Below, piece by piece: positions 22,455 to 33,614 of a DNA stretch of 64,000 nucleotides. Source of the DNA: Kryptolebias marmoratus (taxonomy: Eukaryota > Chordata > Actinopteri > Cyprinodontiformes > Rivulidae); NCBI RefSeq assembly GCF_001649575.2, contig NC_051432.1, forward strand, positions 24,223,837-24,287,836, read 5' to 3'. The notes under the pieces were generated by a model. The model had not been told where the DNA came from and made no database searches. It saw only the letters and a program-made list of their open reading frames with translations. Each line of letters starts with the position of its first letter. Position 1 is the stretch's first letter. A program made the translations under genes and the position numbers.

Positions 22455-24360
22455 TTATCAATAAATGTTTCCTCAAATGTTGTTTTGTTTTGTTTTCATT
22501 TATGTTATTTTATCTTTCAAATTATTGTTGGAGCCGGTGACTTGAACGCAGCAGCAAAAGCAGATACTTAAAAAGTCATAAAGTCAGAAGCAAAATCTGC
22601 ACAATTCTTTTCTTATATTCACTGATGGTAATGTGTCTTCAAATTAAAAATTTGTAAGCAAAATCTTCTAATACTAATAATCAAGACTGGTAATGTAAAT
22701 AACATGATAGTTTTTTTTTCTTCATTTTTAAGGTTTTTAACTCTTCCATTCTATTACAAAAAAAGTGATTTTAAAATACTAAAAACTTGGACCGACATCA
22801 CAGAGGTACAGCCTGAAAAATGCTTTTTCTTAAAAGAAATCTTTTCAAGACATTGCTTATATTAAAGTAAACATGATTAAAAGTAGATGTTTTTTTAGTC
22901 TACGTTGCTTTAGTTTCTACCATTCTTTAGCTGCTTTTTTCATAAACTGCAGACAATGTCTGGTCACACAGAAATAAGTGAAATGAGCGTGACCTTGTAA
23001 CACCCCAGAATTTAATGCCAAGGAAAGGAAAAAGCCTTCATTGTCCCAGTTACCAGGGTGACACACCCCATCTCAGGCTTTTGTGTCAATTATTGTTGTT
23101 TTTTTTATGTCCAAACTATGACTCAAACCAACCCAAGTACTTTTAGTGCTTAACCAAACAAATCAGGAGCTGAAAATAAAAGGAATAAGCTCTGAATAAT
23201 AAAACAGTCCCACGCTTGAGTCAGGATGAGAGTTTAGGCACCCTCTCCTAAGTTAGATTAATGCAACATTCAATAACGAATGGTTGATGCTCTAAAATAG
23301 CTACATTTAACTCTAGAGTAAACTCACTAAGAAAAAGAAATAAAACCCAATTTGAAGCCCTTAAAATAGCTCAGTAATGTATAAGTAAAAGCAGGAACAA
23401 CCAGTTCACAAGAGTAGGTGGGACGCTGCTCTACGTAAAAAAAAAAAGTAATCCAGCCCCCAATATAGTTCCTTCTAATAAATAAGGTAACTTTATTACT
23501 TAGCTTGCTGTGTATTGTTTTAATCTGTGTGTATTTCAATTATAATTTCAAATTTGTTTGTGATTCATTCTCTGTTTTTATTTTTTTAAACTTATCTGTA
23601 GTTTTGGGGTAGGAGAGGTCAACATAGATTTATTATTTTGTCCTGTCGCCACTGATCAGAACAGCAAGCAGCACCGATAGTCTCACTGGGGCGGAAATAA
23701 GTCTACATTCTGCTCATTTTAGCTCATTGATACATCCACTGCTAGTCGCCAGACCTCACGTGATTTTATTGTTGCAGACGTGGTGTAGAGCACAACCCGC
23801 TGTGTCAAACAGTGGAGCTTCTCTGTTTCAAAAATCCATCTGTAGGACTAAAATTATAAGATAAGTTATCAGTGGAAATATTATTTACTAAAGTGCATGG
23901 TTTGTAAATTATTCTTAAAAATGCAACTCCCTTTGCCTCTTTAAATTATTTGGACTCACCTGAGCTCAACTGGACATGACACAGACTCTGTTATAAATCT
24001 GCTTAATGTCTGGTTCAACTGATTATCACACCATGAAGGGCCCCAAAAATTCAGTTTTTCTGCATTTTTGTAGATTTTGTAATGGTTCTCTCAGTATATT
24101 TTATTAGAAAACCAAGGTACATGCATGATTTATTATATTTGATTTGTTGTTTACGTAACACTTTCCACAAAGATATACTGTAGATGTTTTTTCTTATGTA
24201 TAAGAACAAATCCCAACATTTTATGATCATGAGTAATTACTCTGTGCATGGCTAATGTAAGAAATATTGAAGCAGAAGCCATATTGTGATGACAGCCTAG
24301 ATCTACTTTAATGCAACCAAAATGAAATTTGCACTACTGTTCTCTCAGGGTTCAAGGTGT
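22455..24360. other. AT-rich non-coding stretch
   Basis: Low-GC unique sequence with scattered homopolymers. A more balanced patch at about 23635-23830 has no repeat signature. No gene seen. Confidence 0.5.
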
Positions 24361-24589
24361 TTGTCAAATCTGTGTCTCTGCTGGGAAACGGTCTGACATC
24401 TGTAATGCATTTTTCTGTTCTTTTTGCATGATTAAGCAAACTTGGCATGCAGGTGCTACCCAATGGACTGCACCAGTACAATAATATTCCCAGAACAAAT
24501 TAAAGTAGCTGTCGTACGGATCAGTCTCCCTCTCTCTCTGTTTTGCTGCCTTTAACACAAAAAACGCTCAGACACACGTGCGTGCGCCT

Positions 24590-24860
24590 TTACACACACG
24601 CTTACAGGAGAAAATTGAATCAGCCCAAACGCAAACTAATTGCGCAGCAGATTTCAAATCGCCAGAGAATGACAGAAATCAGAGATTTATGAAACAACAG
24701 ACTTCTTAAACTTGAGCGGAGAAACTCTTTTGTTAAATTTCTGCTCCAGTTTGGGTACATGAGTGACATGGAGCCAAAGAAGTAGAGAAAAACTGTGACA
24801 GTGTCGAAGCTTCTCTGACCTAACCCACTGCCTTTTGCTCTGAGGGCAAAGATGAAGGGC
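24590..24860. promoter_or_regulatory. Candidate conserved non-coding element
   Basis: CAAACGCAAACTAATTGCGC, CAGCAGATTTCAAATCGCC and later TGAGTGACATGGAGCC. Unique, balanced, with TAAT and TGACA cores. The 80-codon minus-strand frame over it has no known domain. Confidence 0.25.
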
Positions 24861-24959
24861 ATACATGTAACATCACTAATGTGCTAACTAGTTTCATTCC
24901 TTCACAGCCTCATCACTCCTTCAGATTGAACCAGAGAAATAGACTGAAACAGAAACAGA

Positions 24960-25260
24960 GAAGGAGAGAGAGGTGACAAGCACTTCACACTCTCATTTAT
25001 GCAGTAGAGCTCATCACTTGGCAATCTGTCCCAATCGCTTTAATTGGCTTGTAATATTGCCTCTGATCTTGTCGGCCAATTAACAGGCCTGTCTGACAGT
25101 AAGACTGGGAAGCCGGCAGAGGACTTGATGGCTCCTGATCTGTGCCATATGGAACAGGATCAGTGATAGGCCTCTGATGAGGCACTGCTGCTCCCCCTTT
25201 CACACCAAGCTACTGTATGACAGCGCTGGCTGTGTAAATGTGTGTGATGGGTGGGATAAA
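24960..25260. promoter_or_regulatory. Candidate conserved non-coding element
   Basis: Contains TCGCTTTAATTGGCTTGTAA, TCGGCCAATTAACAGGCCTG and CATATGGAACAGGATC. Several homeodomain-type AATTA/TTAAT cores and an E-box (CATATG) are clustered in about 200 bp of non-repetitive sequence. One of the better CNE candidates, unproven. Confidence 0.35.
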
Positions 25261-25567
25261 TCATGACAGGTAGGATAACGTCCCAGAAGGGATGCAAGTC
25301 TAGTGATCTAAAGAGAGAAATTTAAAAAGAAAGCTCACAGTTACTAAATTAGTGCAGTTAGTCACACGTTATCTGACACTCACGGACCCCGATGATACCA
25401 TAATAGGATAAAAGCTAAAACAAAACTATTATTTTTTTCCATTACATTGTCTTCAGCTTATTAAATGTTTAATACAAGTAAGTGAATTTTGCGATCAAAA
25501 GTTACTTAGAACACAAAAAGGCTGCAGACAAAAATGAATGTGTTGTAAGTGTTTTGCAGGAACAGGA

Positions 25568-25692
25568 GCTGAATTGACTGTAACTGGATTTGAATCTAAA
25601 TTGGTTTTATGATTTTAACTTGTTTTTTCTTTTGTATGGTGTCCTGAGATGACATTTGGTGTTAACTGATGCTATATAAATAAACTGAATGG
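25568..25692 (+). mobile_element. Retroelement 3' tail
   Basis: Ends with GTCCTGAGATGACATTTGG, TGTTAACTGATGCTATATAAA and TAAACTGAATGGA. This is a decayed form of the fish tail GTTGTGATTTGGCGCTATAT, AAATAAAATTGAATTGA. Truncated at the 5' side. Confidence 0.65.
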
Positions 25693-25821
25693 ATTTAAAT
25701 TAATTTAAATTAAATTATTTTAATGGATTTATTATTGTATCAGGCATTCTTCTTTGCCTGACACATTAAAAAAAGCACATTTTATCAAATTGATCAGGGT
25801 CAATTATACTAATACAAAAAT

Positions 25822-26250
25822 TATTCTATTCTTCTTCTTTATCATTCTGCTGTTCCTTTTTCAGGGGTCACCACAGCAAGTCATCCTTCTTCATTTTACT
25901 CCGTCTTCTGCATACTCGGTCCTCACTCCAACTCCCTCCATGTCCTCTCTAACTGCGTCCATATATGTCCTCTTTGTCTCTAACATCCTTCTACCAATAT
26001 ACCCTCTGTCCCTCCTCTGCACATGTCCAAACTATCTCAGTCAGGCCTCTCTAACTTCATCTCCCAGTCCTTCAACCTGTGCTGGACCTCTGATGACCTC
26101 GTTCCTAATCCTGTCCATCCTCGTCCCTCCCAAGGAGAACCTCAACATCTTCAGCTCTGTACATCACCCTTATTCTTAAAAATTGCACCAGCACACTTCT
26201 CCGTTCTTCAAGCATTTTCTCACTTTCAAAAATGCAGTGAAATAATTGAG
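25822..26250 (-). mobile_element. RTE-type LINE remnant, internally deleted reverse transcriptase ORF
   Basis: On the minus strand, conceptual translation gives DRIRNEVIRGPAQVEG, then a stretch with stops reading LR*FGH, followed by VQRRDRGYIGRRM. These match the C-terminal RTE RT region (DRIRNE, RWFGHV.RR...YIGRRM). It ends with the usual '...GGTGACCCCTGAAAAAGGAA' and a GAAGAAGAA-like tail. At the other side (26170-26250) the text RRSVLV.. corresponds to the N-terminal RT block (SVLVPIFKNKGD), so the RT core has been deleted. The longest plus-strand frame here (25754-26179) is an antisense artefact. Dead copy. Confidence 0.85.
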
Positions 26251-26639
26251 TAAAAAATCTCACTGTTCTCTCACTGCAGTATTGGTAGGCAATATGGTAA
26301 AAATGTTAAATATCTTCAAGAATCCAAGCAGTCCTTTTGGGAAAGGATTATTGAATGTAAACATAATTATTTTGTGATTTACATAAATTTGTTTGGCACT
26401 AGATCATCACTAGATCAGCCATTTTCATTTTTGTCCAACCCTAGGTCTGATAGGCGACCTTTTTATGGTGATATTTCTCAAATTCAGAAAAGAAAGATGC
26501 ATGCAGAGCTGTCTGTCATATTGTGGTGATGAAATTCCTTAAATGGGAAGCAGGTCCTCTAAAACTTCAATCCAGTCCTGGCTGGAAGCCTGTAAGAAAC
26601 AGATAAAAATACAGATAGTGAGAAAATGAAAGATCAGTA

Positions 26640-27246
26640 CTGACAAAAATAGGAAAGCATGGATGTCACATACTCCAAAGAGAAGAATAAACCATCTTGC
26701 GTGTTCTCAGCACGTAGTTTAAAAGCTTGCCTCTCTGATGGTATGGGGTTGCATTAGTGCCTGTGGCATGGGAAACATACACATATGCAAAGGTGCCATC
26801 AATGAAGAACAACATATGCAGGTTTTAAAAGAACTAATGCTCCGATCCAGTAAGAAATCCAGCAAAGATGATCCAGGCCTGTTAAACAGCAAGAATCCTA
26901 CATCAGACAAGAATGGGACAACATTCCCCTCTAAAAACTCCAGAAACTGGTCTCTTCAGTTCCTAGATATTTAATAGATTAGATAGATTGTTGATCAAAA
27001 AAAGAGGATGTTTCCAAGTGATAAACATGACCTTGTCCCATCTTTTTTGAGATGTGTTGCTGCCATAAAATTTTAAATTACCTGATTTAAAAAAAAAACA
27101 ACAAAAACAAATGTGCAATTTTTGTGTGTAAACATCTGATATGTTTACAATGTTCTATTGTGAACAAAATATGGGTTGATGAGATTTACACATCATTGCA
27201 TTCTGTTTTATTTACATTTCACCTTAGCAGCAAATTTGTATTGAGT
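26640..27246 (+). pseudogene. Tc1-like DDE transposase remnant, internally deleted
   Basis: Conceptual translation from 26738 reads MVWGCISACGMGNIHICKG, the conserved W-G-C-I-S-A-G-M-G-x-x-H-I-x-K-G block of a fish Tc1-like transposase. It then reads AINEEQHMQVLKELML. The following catalytic part, including the QDN..H and SPD..PIEN blocks, is missing. Sequence resumes at TCAGACAAGAATGGGACAAC (the R-Q-E-W-D-N block) in another frame. Upstream text to about 26640 and the downstream 3' UTR (TCCCATCTTTTTTGAGATG, TGTTGCTGCCATAAAATTTT) to a decayed terminal repeat near 27246 also match. Non-functional. Confidence 0.85.
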
Positions 27247-27379
27247 TTTCTCTCTTTATCCAGCCACCGTGGAATTGCCTGAAACATTGTTTAACTTTCT
27301 TTTACTTAAAATCTTCTGTCACATTCCAATCTCTATCCTCTTCATTTGTGTTTGTTGAGGTCACTGTGACATAATAATT

Positions 27380-27990
27380 TGCAAAGATCAAATCACTGCA
27401 ATTTGTTGGATTTCATAGCACAAACGATTCAACAATTAACTGCACTGCCAGCTGACCACAGCACAATCTACAGAGGGCTGCCTTGCGGCGTGCCAGTGCC
27501 AGACCAGTGTTCCAGGATGCAGAGCACTTGGCAAGGAATGCACTTTACAGTTCATGGTGTGAAACACAGCCCAGTCGTGCAAAGATCTGCCAATAAAAAG
27601 ACACAGGGGAGAAATGCAGAGGAAAGGGAAGTGACAAAAAAAGGAAAAGGAGAGAAAAAGTGCAGAAGTGACAGAGAGGGGAAGAATGGGAAACTCAACA
27701 GGAAAAAAGAAACAAACAGGGAAGAGATGGGTGCATGAATGAGCCTGTCTGGCCTTGTCTTTGGATCAACTGCTGCCGTTTCCCCATTAAGAGGGCCTCA
27801 CATCTGTTTCTCTCATTCCAGACGCACTTTAAGGTCCCTGAAGGTGCCGTTAAATTAGAGCCAGCACAGGTTTATAAATGTAAAATCTTCCAATAACCTG
27901 GAGCTGACATGACCTCTGATCTTCTTGCTTTAGTCAGCACGATGAAGCGTCCAAACTGCGACTCCTGCAGCATCAACATGTGTTTTGGCC
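27380..27990. promoter_or_regulatory. Candidate conserved non-coding elements
   Basis: Two balanced unique blocks, 27385-27590 and 27735-27985, flank a purine-rich stretch (27600-27720). The latter underlies a 119-codon lysine/glutamate-rich chance frame. The second block has CCCATTAAGAGGGCCTCAC, GGTGCCGTTAAATTAGAGCC and TTCCAATAACCTGG. No RNA or protein family seen. Confidence 0.3.
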
Positions 27991-28369
27991 ACCAGACTTT
28001 TAAGAGGAAGCTGCAGACGCAGAAGATTTTATGAGCGAACAAGTTCCTTTATGTTTACATTTCACACAGTTAAAGCACGTATGCAGGCAAGTCTGGTATT
28101 TGTTTTTGCCATTTTTTTTTTCCTCAAGCAAAACTCAAATCTGAAATTATTCATGCAAATAATTAGTGTTCCAAATGCTTCTTTATTCTTGGAAAAACAT
28201 TTTACAGCGCAGAAACACATATTTCTTCAAAGTCATTTTTCTGCTCAGTTTTTATTTACAACATATGAATCAACAGCGGATCACAAAATCTTTCAAGATC
28301 ACAGCTATATCCTGAGGGGATAGAAACAGCATATTAAGGGCAGACAGAGAAAAAGAAGACAAAAAACCC

Positions 28370-28545
28370 AAGTCTCTTAGCTCCAGAGGAGGGTTTCACT
28401 AAACTACCCTGTCTAATGCAATTAATCTAATTGGAGCCGGCGTAAAGTGACAAATTACTACCTTTCACTCCAGGGACTAAAAGGGAACCTCTAGAGATGA
28501 ATGTAGGAAAGGATACCCAGGTAGTTAATGCAATATGTTTTAATT
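28370..28545. promoter_or_regulatory. Candidate conserved non-coding element
   Basis: TAATGCAATTAATCTAATTG followed by GAGCCGGCGTAAAGTGAC, and further on GGATACCCAGGTAGTTAATG. Dense homeodomain-like cores in a non-repetitive block between AT-rich flanks. Confidence 0.35.
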
Positions 28546-29250
28546 CCATCTTAAAGCCAGTTGTAAATGGTAGAAAAACTGTCTATTAGGTAAAAAAAAA
28601 AATCATTTGCCATTACACGATGGTTTGTTCAAAGAATGTAAATCAATGTGCAATCATTTGAATGACAATGTGATCCTACTGGTCAGACTGGATTTAGGTA
28701 CAAATATAATTCTCATATGATGAATGTTAAAGACAACTTACACTTAGAAATGCAAAATATGAATTATTTATTTTTGAGTTCACTAACTGATAAATAAATA
28801 CATTCTTATCGCATCAGTGAGTCTGTCCATTTACAGTATCAATATCCGAAGCTCTGCCCTATTTTCCTTGGATCTGCATGAATTTACACTTGACATTTGA
28901 GTTTTTGATTTAATCTCAGAACATATGCACATGAACTCTGCATATTTCAGTGGAATTGTGTTAATATGTGCCCTTTTTCTAACCTTGATTACTTGCTGTG
29001 GTATCAGAAAACCTTTTTGCGGACATTGATTTCTGCTCGGGGCCATACTACTGAACCAGGAGCTGCATATCTCAGCGAATATAATGAACTTAAAGAGAGC
29101 TAGCTATTACTGACACCTCTGACATTTTGACATTATCAAATCAAGCCTTGGTTAAAAGGCACACATGGAACAAAAACACATATGATTTACATCCTAATTT
29201 GGAATGTGATTGGAAGTTGCACTTTGTCATTTGTTTTAGATGTTAAATCA
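28545..29250. other. AT-rich non-coding stretch
   Basis: Unique AT-rich sequence, nothing recognised apart from a mildly balanced patch around 28970-29060. Confidence 0.5.
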
Positions 29251-30212
29251 TTATCCCCGGCCTCTGAAGGTGAAGACAAAACAATTGTGGTTTGCTTGTG
29301 TCTCTGTGTGTGTTAGTTTGTCTTTATGGTTAGCAAAATATGGGAGGCCATCTTAAATCAACCTGATTCAAGATGGCCTCCATAGCAAAGTAATTTTAGC
29401 AAACACAAAAATGGTTAGAATCATTTTTCAGACAATTTTACAGATATTAAGCCAAGATCTGGTGGGTTAGCAGGTGGGACTGATCCCTAACTCGTTCTCT
29501 GAGTGCAAATTTATTGAAAGAGTCTCTGTTTAAAACTTTGTTGTTTACTTTTGGAATCAAATCTGTGTTTTTGTTAGCAAAGTATCTTGTGAACCACTGG
29601 GTTGATTTTAATGCAACCTTCAGGAAATAATGGATTTACATGGATCTACAACTAAATAACTTTTGGAGCTAATTCAATTTAAGATGGCCAGCGCAGCCAA
29701 CTGACCTGAAAAAACACAAAATCGCTATAATTTAGTTCATTGTAGAGATCATTAGCTATTGGTGTGGTAGTAGCTAAGCATTGTGACCAACATATACTTT
29801 AAGTGCAACACATTTTGTTCCATCTGTACTTAAAACCTTTTAGAATCAACGCTGTCTATCTGTTTGCTGTACATCTATAACGGATTTACATCTGGAGTCA
29901 GCCTAATTCAAAATAGCTGACATAGCTACTCAACCAATGCCTACACATGAATGGCTTTACCTCAGAGAATTTTACAGATATTGATGTAAAATTTGGCACG
30001 GTAGTAGCTGACAGTCATTTACAACACATACTCCAAGCAGATCACTTGAGATATCACAATCTCACATGAGACTGCACATAACGTTCTTTTCAAGGTTTGA
30101 CCAAAACCTCTATAACGCCATCATTTATCATCCAATGATTTAGGAATAAAACAATGATATGAAAGATTGCAGGCAATAGACGTTCCTTCAAGGACTGCTA
30201 AGCCTTTAATTA
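29251..30212 (+). mobile_element. HX repeat copy D, long, three subrepeats
   Basis: Starts TTATCCCCGGCCTCTGAAGG (family 5' end) and ends GTTCCTTCAAGGACTGCTAA then GCCTTTAATTAC (3' hairpin end). Three internal units begin near 29311, 29563 and 29848, each around TTGTTAGCAAAATAT. They carry AAGATGGCCTCCATAGC-like and GATATTGATGTAAAATTTGG-like blocks. No ORF or transposase. Confidence 0.8.
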
Positions 30213-30539
30213 CATAAAGTTTTACTTTTCACTAGACTTATAGCTTCTTATGTCACATCTTGTGCAGTTAAAGTGGAAACTATCCAACCTTTGAGGATTC
30301 TGTGAAACATTTGGGGCTGTGAAGTTCCACGTTTGCATGATTCCACTTACCTATGATAACCATGAACTTTGACTCCAGTAATTGTTTTAAATTGTGACCT
30401 TTTGGACCTTTTGTGGGAAAAAAAATGAGACTAGAGTATCCAAAGCTGGAATGCTCTGCTATTGCTTTCCCAGAGCAGGTCCTAACATGTTCCATGTGAG
30501 AACCTGCATGACCCAAAATGCATCTCTGCAGGTTCACTT

Positions 30540-30725
30540 GCATTTCGCTTCTTAATTTCTTGTTTTTTTCCCCCACCTCCTTTTCTTTCTAAAGTATGTT
30601 CTTTTTTTCTGTACCCTTTTCTTTCTCTCTCTTCTTTCTTTTTCAAAGTCCATTCCCCTCTGCCACCTNNNNNNNNNNNNNNNNNNNNCCCCCCCCCCAA
30701 CCCCCCCATTCTTTTTTTCTCTGTC
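30540..30725. repeat. Homopyrimidine tract containing an assembly gap
   Basis: Nearly uninterrupted C/T sequence on the plus strand from 30540 to 30725, broken by 20 N at 30669-30688 and followed by runs of C (about 10 and 7-8). The 75- and 105-codon frames crossing the N run are artefacts. Confidence 0.9.
30669..30688. other. Assembly gap of 20 N
   Basis: Twenty undetermined bases directly before a C homopolymer. A fixed-size placeholder is possible, so the true length is unknown. Confidence 0.98.
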
Positions 30726-30990
30726 TGGAGAGGAAACGGTGGCCATTAAACGTGTCTAGTTGGGTCTGGGGGTCTGGAGAACAACCGACACATTGTGTGA
30801 CCCCGCCTTGGACCCCAGACGGACTAATGAATGAGGGTAACCCCCACCTCCTTCTGCATCCTCACCCCCACTCTCAACCCCACCTCCCTTCATGCCAGAC
30901 CCCTGGTAGGTAATTCCCCCACTTCTTTCACAGGGTCCCAGACATCTCCCGCGGCCTTTGACTGAGAGCTTATCTTTTCAGAGGGAAATG
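30725..30990. promoter_or_regulatory. Candidate conserved non-coding element
   Basis: GGAAACGGTGGCCATTAAAC, GTGTGACCCCGCCTTGGACC and GACGGACTAATGAATGAGGG form a GC-rich, unique block immediately after the pyrimidine tract. No exon signals stand out. Confidence 0.3.
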
Positions 30991-31959
30991 TGTGTCATTT
31001 GAGGTTTAAGGAATAAAGCAAAACAAAAACATTGTCACTGCAATACAGTTCAACTGCAACTAAAGAACCCCTCCATATCCTCTACTTCTTTACCTTCTCT
31101 TCCAGAACTTGCAGGCTCTGGGTGCAGACAGACATTGTGAAGCATCAGTGTCTGCATTTATCTTCAGGAATATGTAAAATAGGTGAAGAGACAGTGGTGG
31201 GATTATATGGAACTGGCAGTGTCTCGAGACGTGAGATGGACAAAAGACTGGGCGGAAAACAGGATTATTTGAACACTGAGGGACCACTATGTTACTGATT
31301 TAAACTTAATTATACTATAAGAAAACATATTTGAAATATAATATGTCAAATGTATTTCTAAAAGCCTGTAAGATTATGATACATTTTCAGAAAACAATAC
31401 TGTAGGGAGTCCTTTTTAACATTTCGACTGCCAAAATCTACAGTCATGCATAAAAATATACTCTTCTTTCTATGTTTTGAGACACCCACGCCAGCAGTAG
31501 TCCCTTCAATAATCACATGAATAACACAACGCAATGGTTCTCCTCTGAAAGGAAACCATGTATCCCTGGGAGATTTAACAACACTGACATGTGTAAGCTC
31601 AACACATACAAAATATTGCTCCTCTGCTTTGAGCCTTTCCCTCTGTTTTAGTCCTCTTCTGTCATGTTTGCAGTCCACAGTGGCTGCCCACAGCACATCT
31701 GAACATCGTTTCACAACACTCAGCACTTCACGGCAGCATAATTATTTGTATTTCCTTGGAAGCTTTTCAGCTAAAGAACTTGCACTTATGGCTAATGTAT
31801 TCTGCACACACCAAGACTGACTGCCACTATCAAAGGACTTGCCTGAATGGCAGTAATAACTGGAAAATTATTTCTGATAGCCTGAAACAATCTTCCAAAT
31901 CATCACAGAACTTTATTAAAATAATATCAAATCAAATTAGCCAGCGTTCCCCTGTAATG

Positions 31960-32115
31960 AATTAAGTAAAGGGTTATGCCAGCATTAATCCCATCATGCT
32001 CGGAGGCATGGGGGCGGTGGGAGCGTTTAATAAACCAGTCAGTCCCTTCAAGCAGCGAGGCTAGCTTTGGATCCAGCATCCAGCCTGATGCCCTCTCTGT
32101 GGAGAGAAACACATC
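31960..32115. promoter_or_regulatory. Candidate conserved non-coding element
   Basis: GCCAGCATTAATCCCATCAT and GGGAGCGTTTAATAAACC lead into GGCTAGCTTTGGATCCAGC. GC-balanced, with a GATTA/TAATCC-type core (as bound by bicoid-class homeodomains) and TTTAATAAA. Unproven. Confidence 0.35.
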
Positions 32116-32124
32116 AAAAGATTT

Positions 32125-32390
32125 CCTCACTTTCTCGCCATCCTTCATCCCCTCGTGCCCTCCTCCTTCCCTCTTCCTTTATTCTCTCCATCTCTCTCCC
32201 ATTTGTCTGCCCTTTTTCCTCTTTCTTTTTTTTTCTTATTCCCCCTCAAACTATCCCCAACCCTCCCTGTGTCTTTCTAAATAATCTGTCGCTTCCCCCC
32301 TCCTTCCAGTGCTCCTTTGTGCCTGTGGGTGAGATTATTCATAAGGGGTTGAATCTTGGTGGAATCTTAGAAGACTGGTGATAAGTGGTG
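32125..32390 (+). other. Long pyrimidine tract with acceptor-like AG and short open frame
   Basis: A C/T-rich tract of about 180 bases ends CCCTCCTTCCAG at 32309. The next bases, in frame, read CSFVPVGEIIHKGLNLGGILEDW and stop at TGA 32379-32381. This has the form of a splice acceptor plus a terminal coding exon, but the peptide is not recognised and upstream exons are absent. It may equally be a conserved non-coding block beside a simple repeat. Confidence 0.2.
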
Positions 32391-32600
32391 GAGCCCGTTG
32401 GGACGGCTTGGCCCGTCCTCCAAGTACAGTTTTTTCTTCCGAGCCGACACACAGAAAGAGAAGTGAGACGAAACCAAATAGGTCACTCTTCAGGCGTGCA
32501 AAGGCAGAGGTATTTTGGACCTAATTATAGCCAAATATCAAGGAAGCTCCAAAAAAAATCCAGCCACCAGTTTAATTCAAATGTCTAATGGCTGCTTGAA
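32385..32600. promoter_or_regulatory. Candidate conserved non-coding element
   Basis: CCCGTTGGGACGGCTTGGCC, GAAACCAAATAGGTCACTC and TTTTGGACCTAATTATAGCC: balanced, unique, with TAATTA and CCAAATA cores. Confidence 0.3.
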
Positions 32601-32632
32601 TGTAGAGGAAGATGCATAAAGATGCATGAGCC

Positions 32633-32985
32633 ATTAAAGGTCTAACATTATTTAAAGGAATGCATTTAGCTCGTCGCATTTCATGCCAAAATTTGATGCT
32701 AAAATCATTTTAAACTGAGGTTTTGGTAAAACCTTGTAAAAATAAAAACATATGCACGAGCTTATAAAATATTGCAAAGTGTCTCCCTCAGAGAACGAGT
32801 TGTGAACGACTCTCAACTACTACTACATCAAATTTTAGATCAATATTTATGAAACTGACTAAGTTAGAGGCATTTTTGTGTTGAGTAATGTGAATTAGCT
32901 GTGGGGGCCATCTTGAATTGGATTAACTCCAAAAGTTGTGCCAAGTGTAAATGTAGATCCAACGATAACTAAAACTCCATTATCC
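32633..32985 (-). mobile_element. HX repeat copy E, truncated
   Basis: ATTAAAGGTCTAACATTATT then TAAAGGAATGCATTTAGC marks the hairpin end. The family internal text TTTCATGCCAAAATTTGATG, CTACTACATCAAATTTTAG and GGCCATCTTGAATTGGATTA follows to about 32985. The 5' half is missing. Confidence 0.75.
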
Positions 32986-33614
32986 CTCTAAAAATGCCAC
33001 ATGATAAGACTGGTGGACTGTTTTAGTTAGAAATCCTAAAAAGTTTTCCTCTGCTCCAGCAGCAAAATGTCAGCTTCACCTGACCAAGTGTAAGCCTACT
33101 GTCCCCTGATAAACTAGGCCACCGTTGTTATTATTACAAAGACAAACTGGGGGAAAACATACAGCCACTAACAAGACAGCAATTACTCACAGGGCTTTCT
33201 AACATGTGATGAGAGTTCAAGTCCCACATGGGGACCATTATCTTTTCCACTTTGTTTAGTTTATTTTGGGACTTAAATGTGTTATATGCAACTTTAGGAA
33301 ACCACTTGGCATTGCACTAGAGCAGCAGAATTTTATTGCAACTCAAACAAAACTCAAAACTGAAAGTGAAACTTGAGTTGAAGTCTGCTGCATAGCCAAT
33401 AGATCCCAATGAAATGTTTTGTCTTTCTTTGGTAAAAATACTGTCACGCTATTATGCATGGTTTTGGGGCTGTATTGAGTTTAAAACAGGTTACTATGGT
33501 TTCTACAATAATTATATAATACCTATTCATTTATACAATGCAAGCAATTACTGGATTGTAAACCTTGAGCGCGTGTTGCTTTCGCCACAAAATGCAAGCT
33601 GAAAACAGTTCCAT

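Noticed and set aside
25754..26179. 141-codon plus-strand open frame
   Set aside because: It is antisense to an RTE LINE remnant whose own reading direction is minus.
30482..30913. Open frames of 64-105 codons across the N gap
   Set aside because: They run through undetermined bases and homopyrimidine sequence.
33205..33240. Possible tRNA T-arm (GAGTTCAAGTCCCAC)
   Set aside because: The T stem has a mismatch and no anticodon or D arm folds upstream at the correct spacing.
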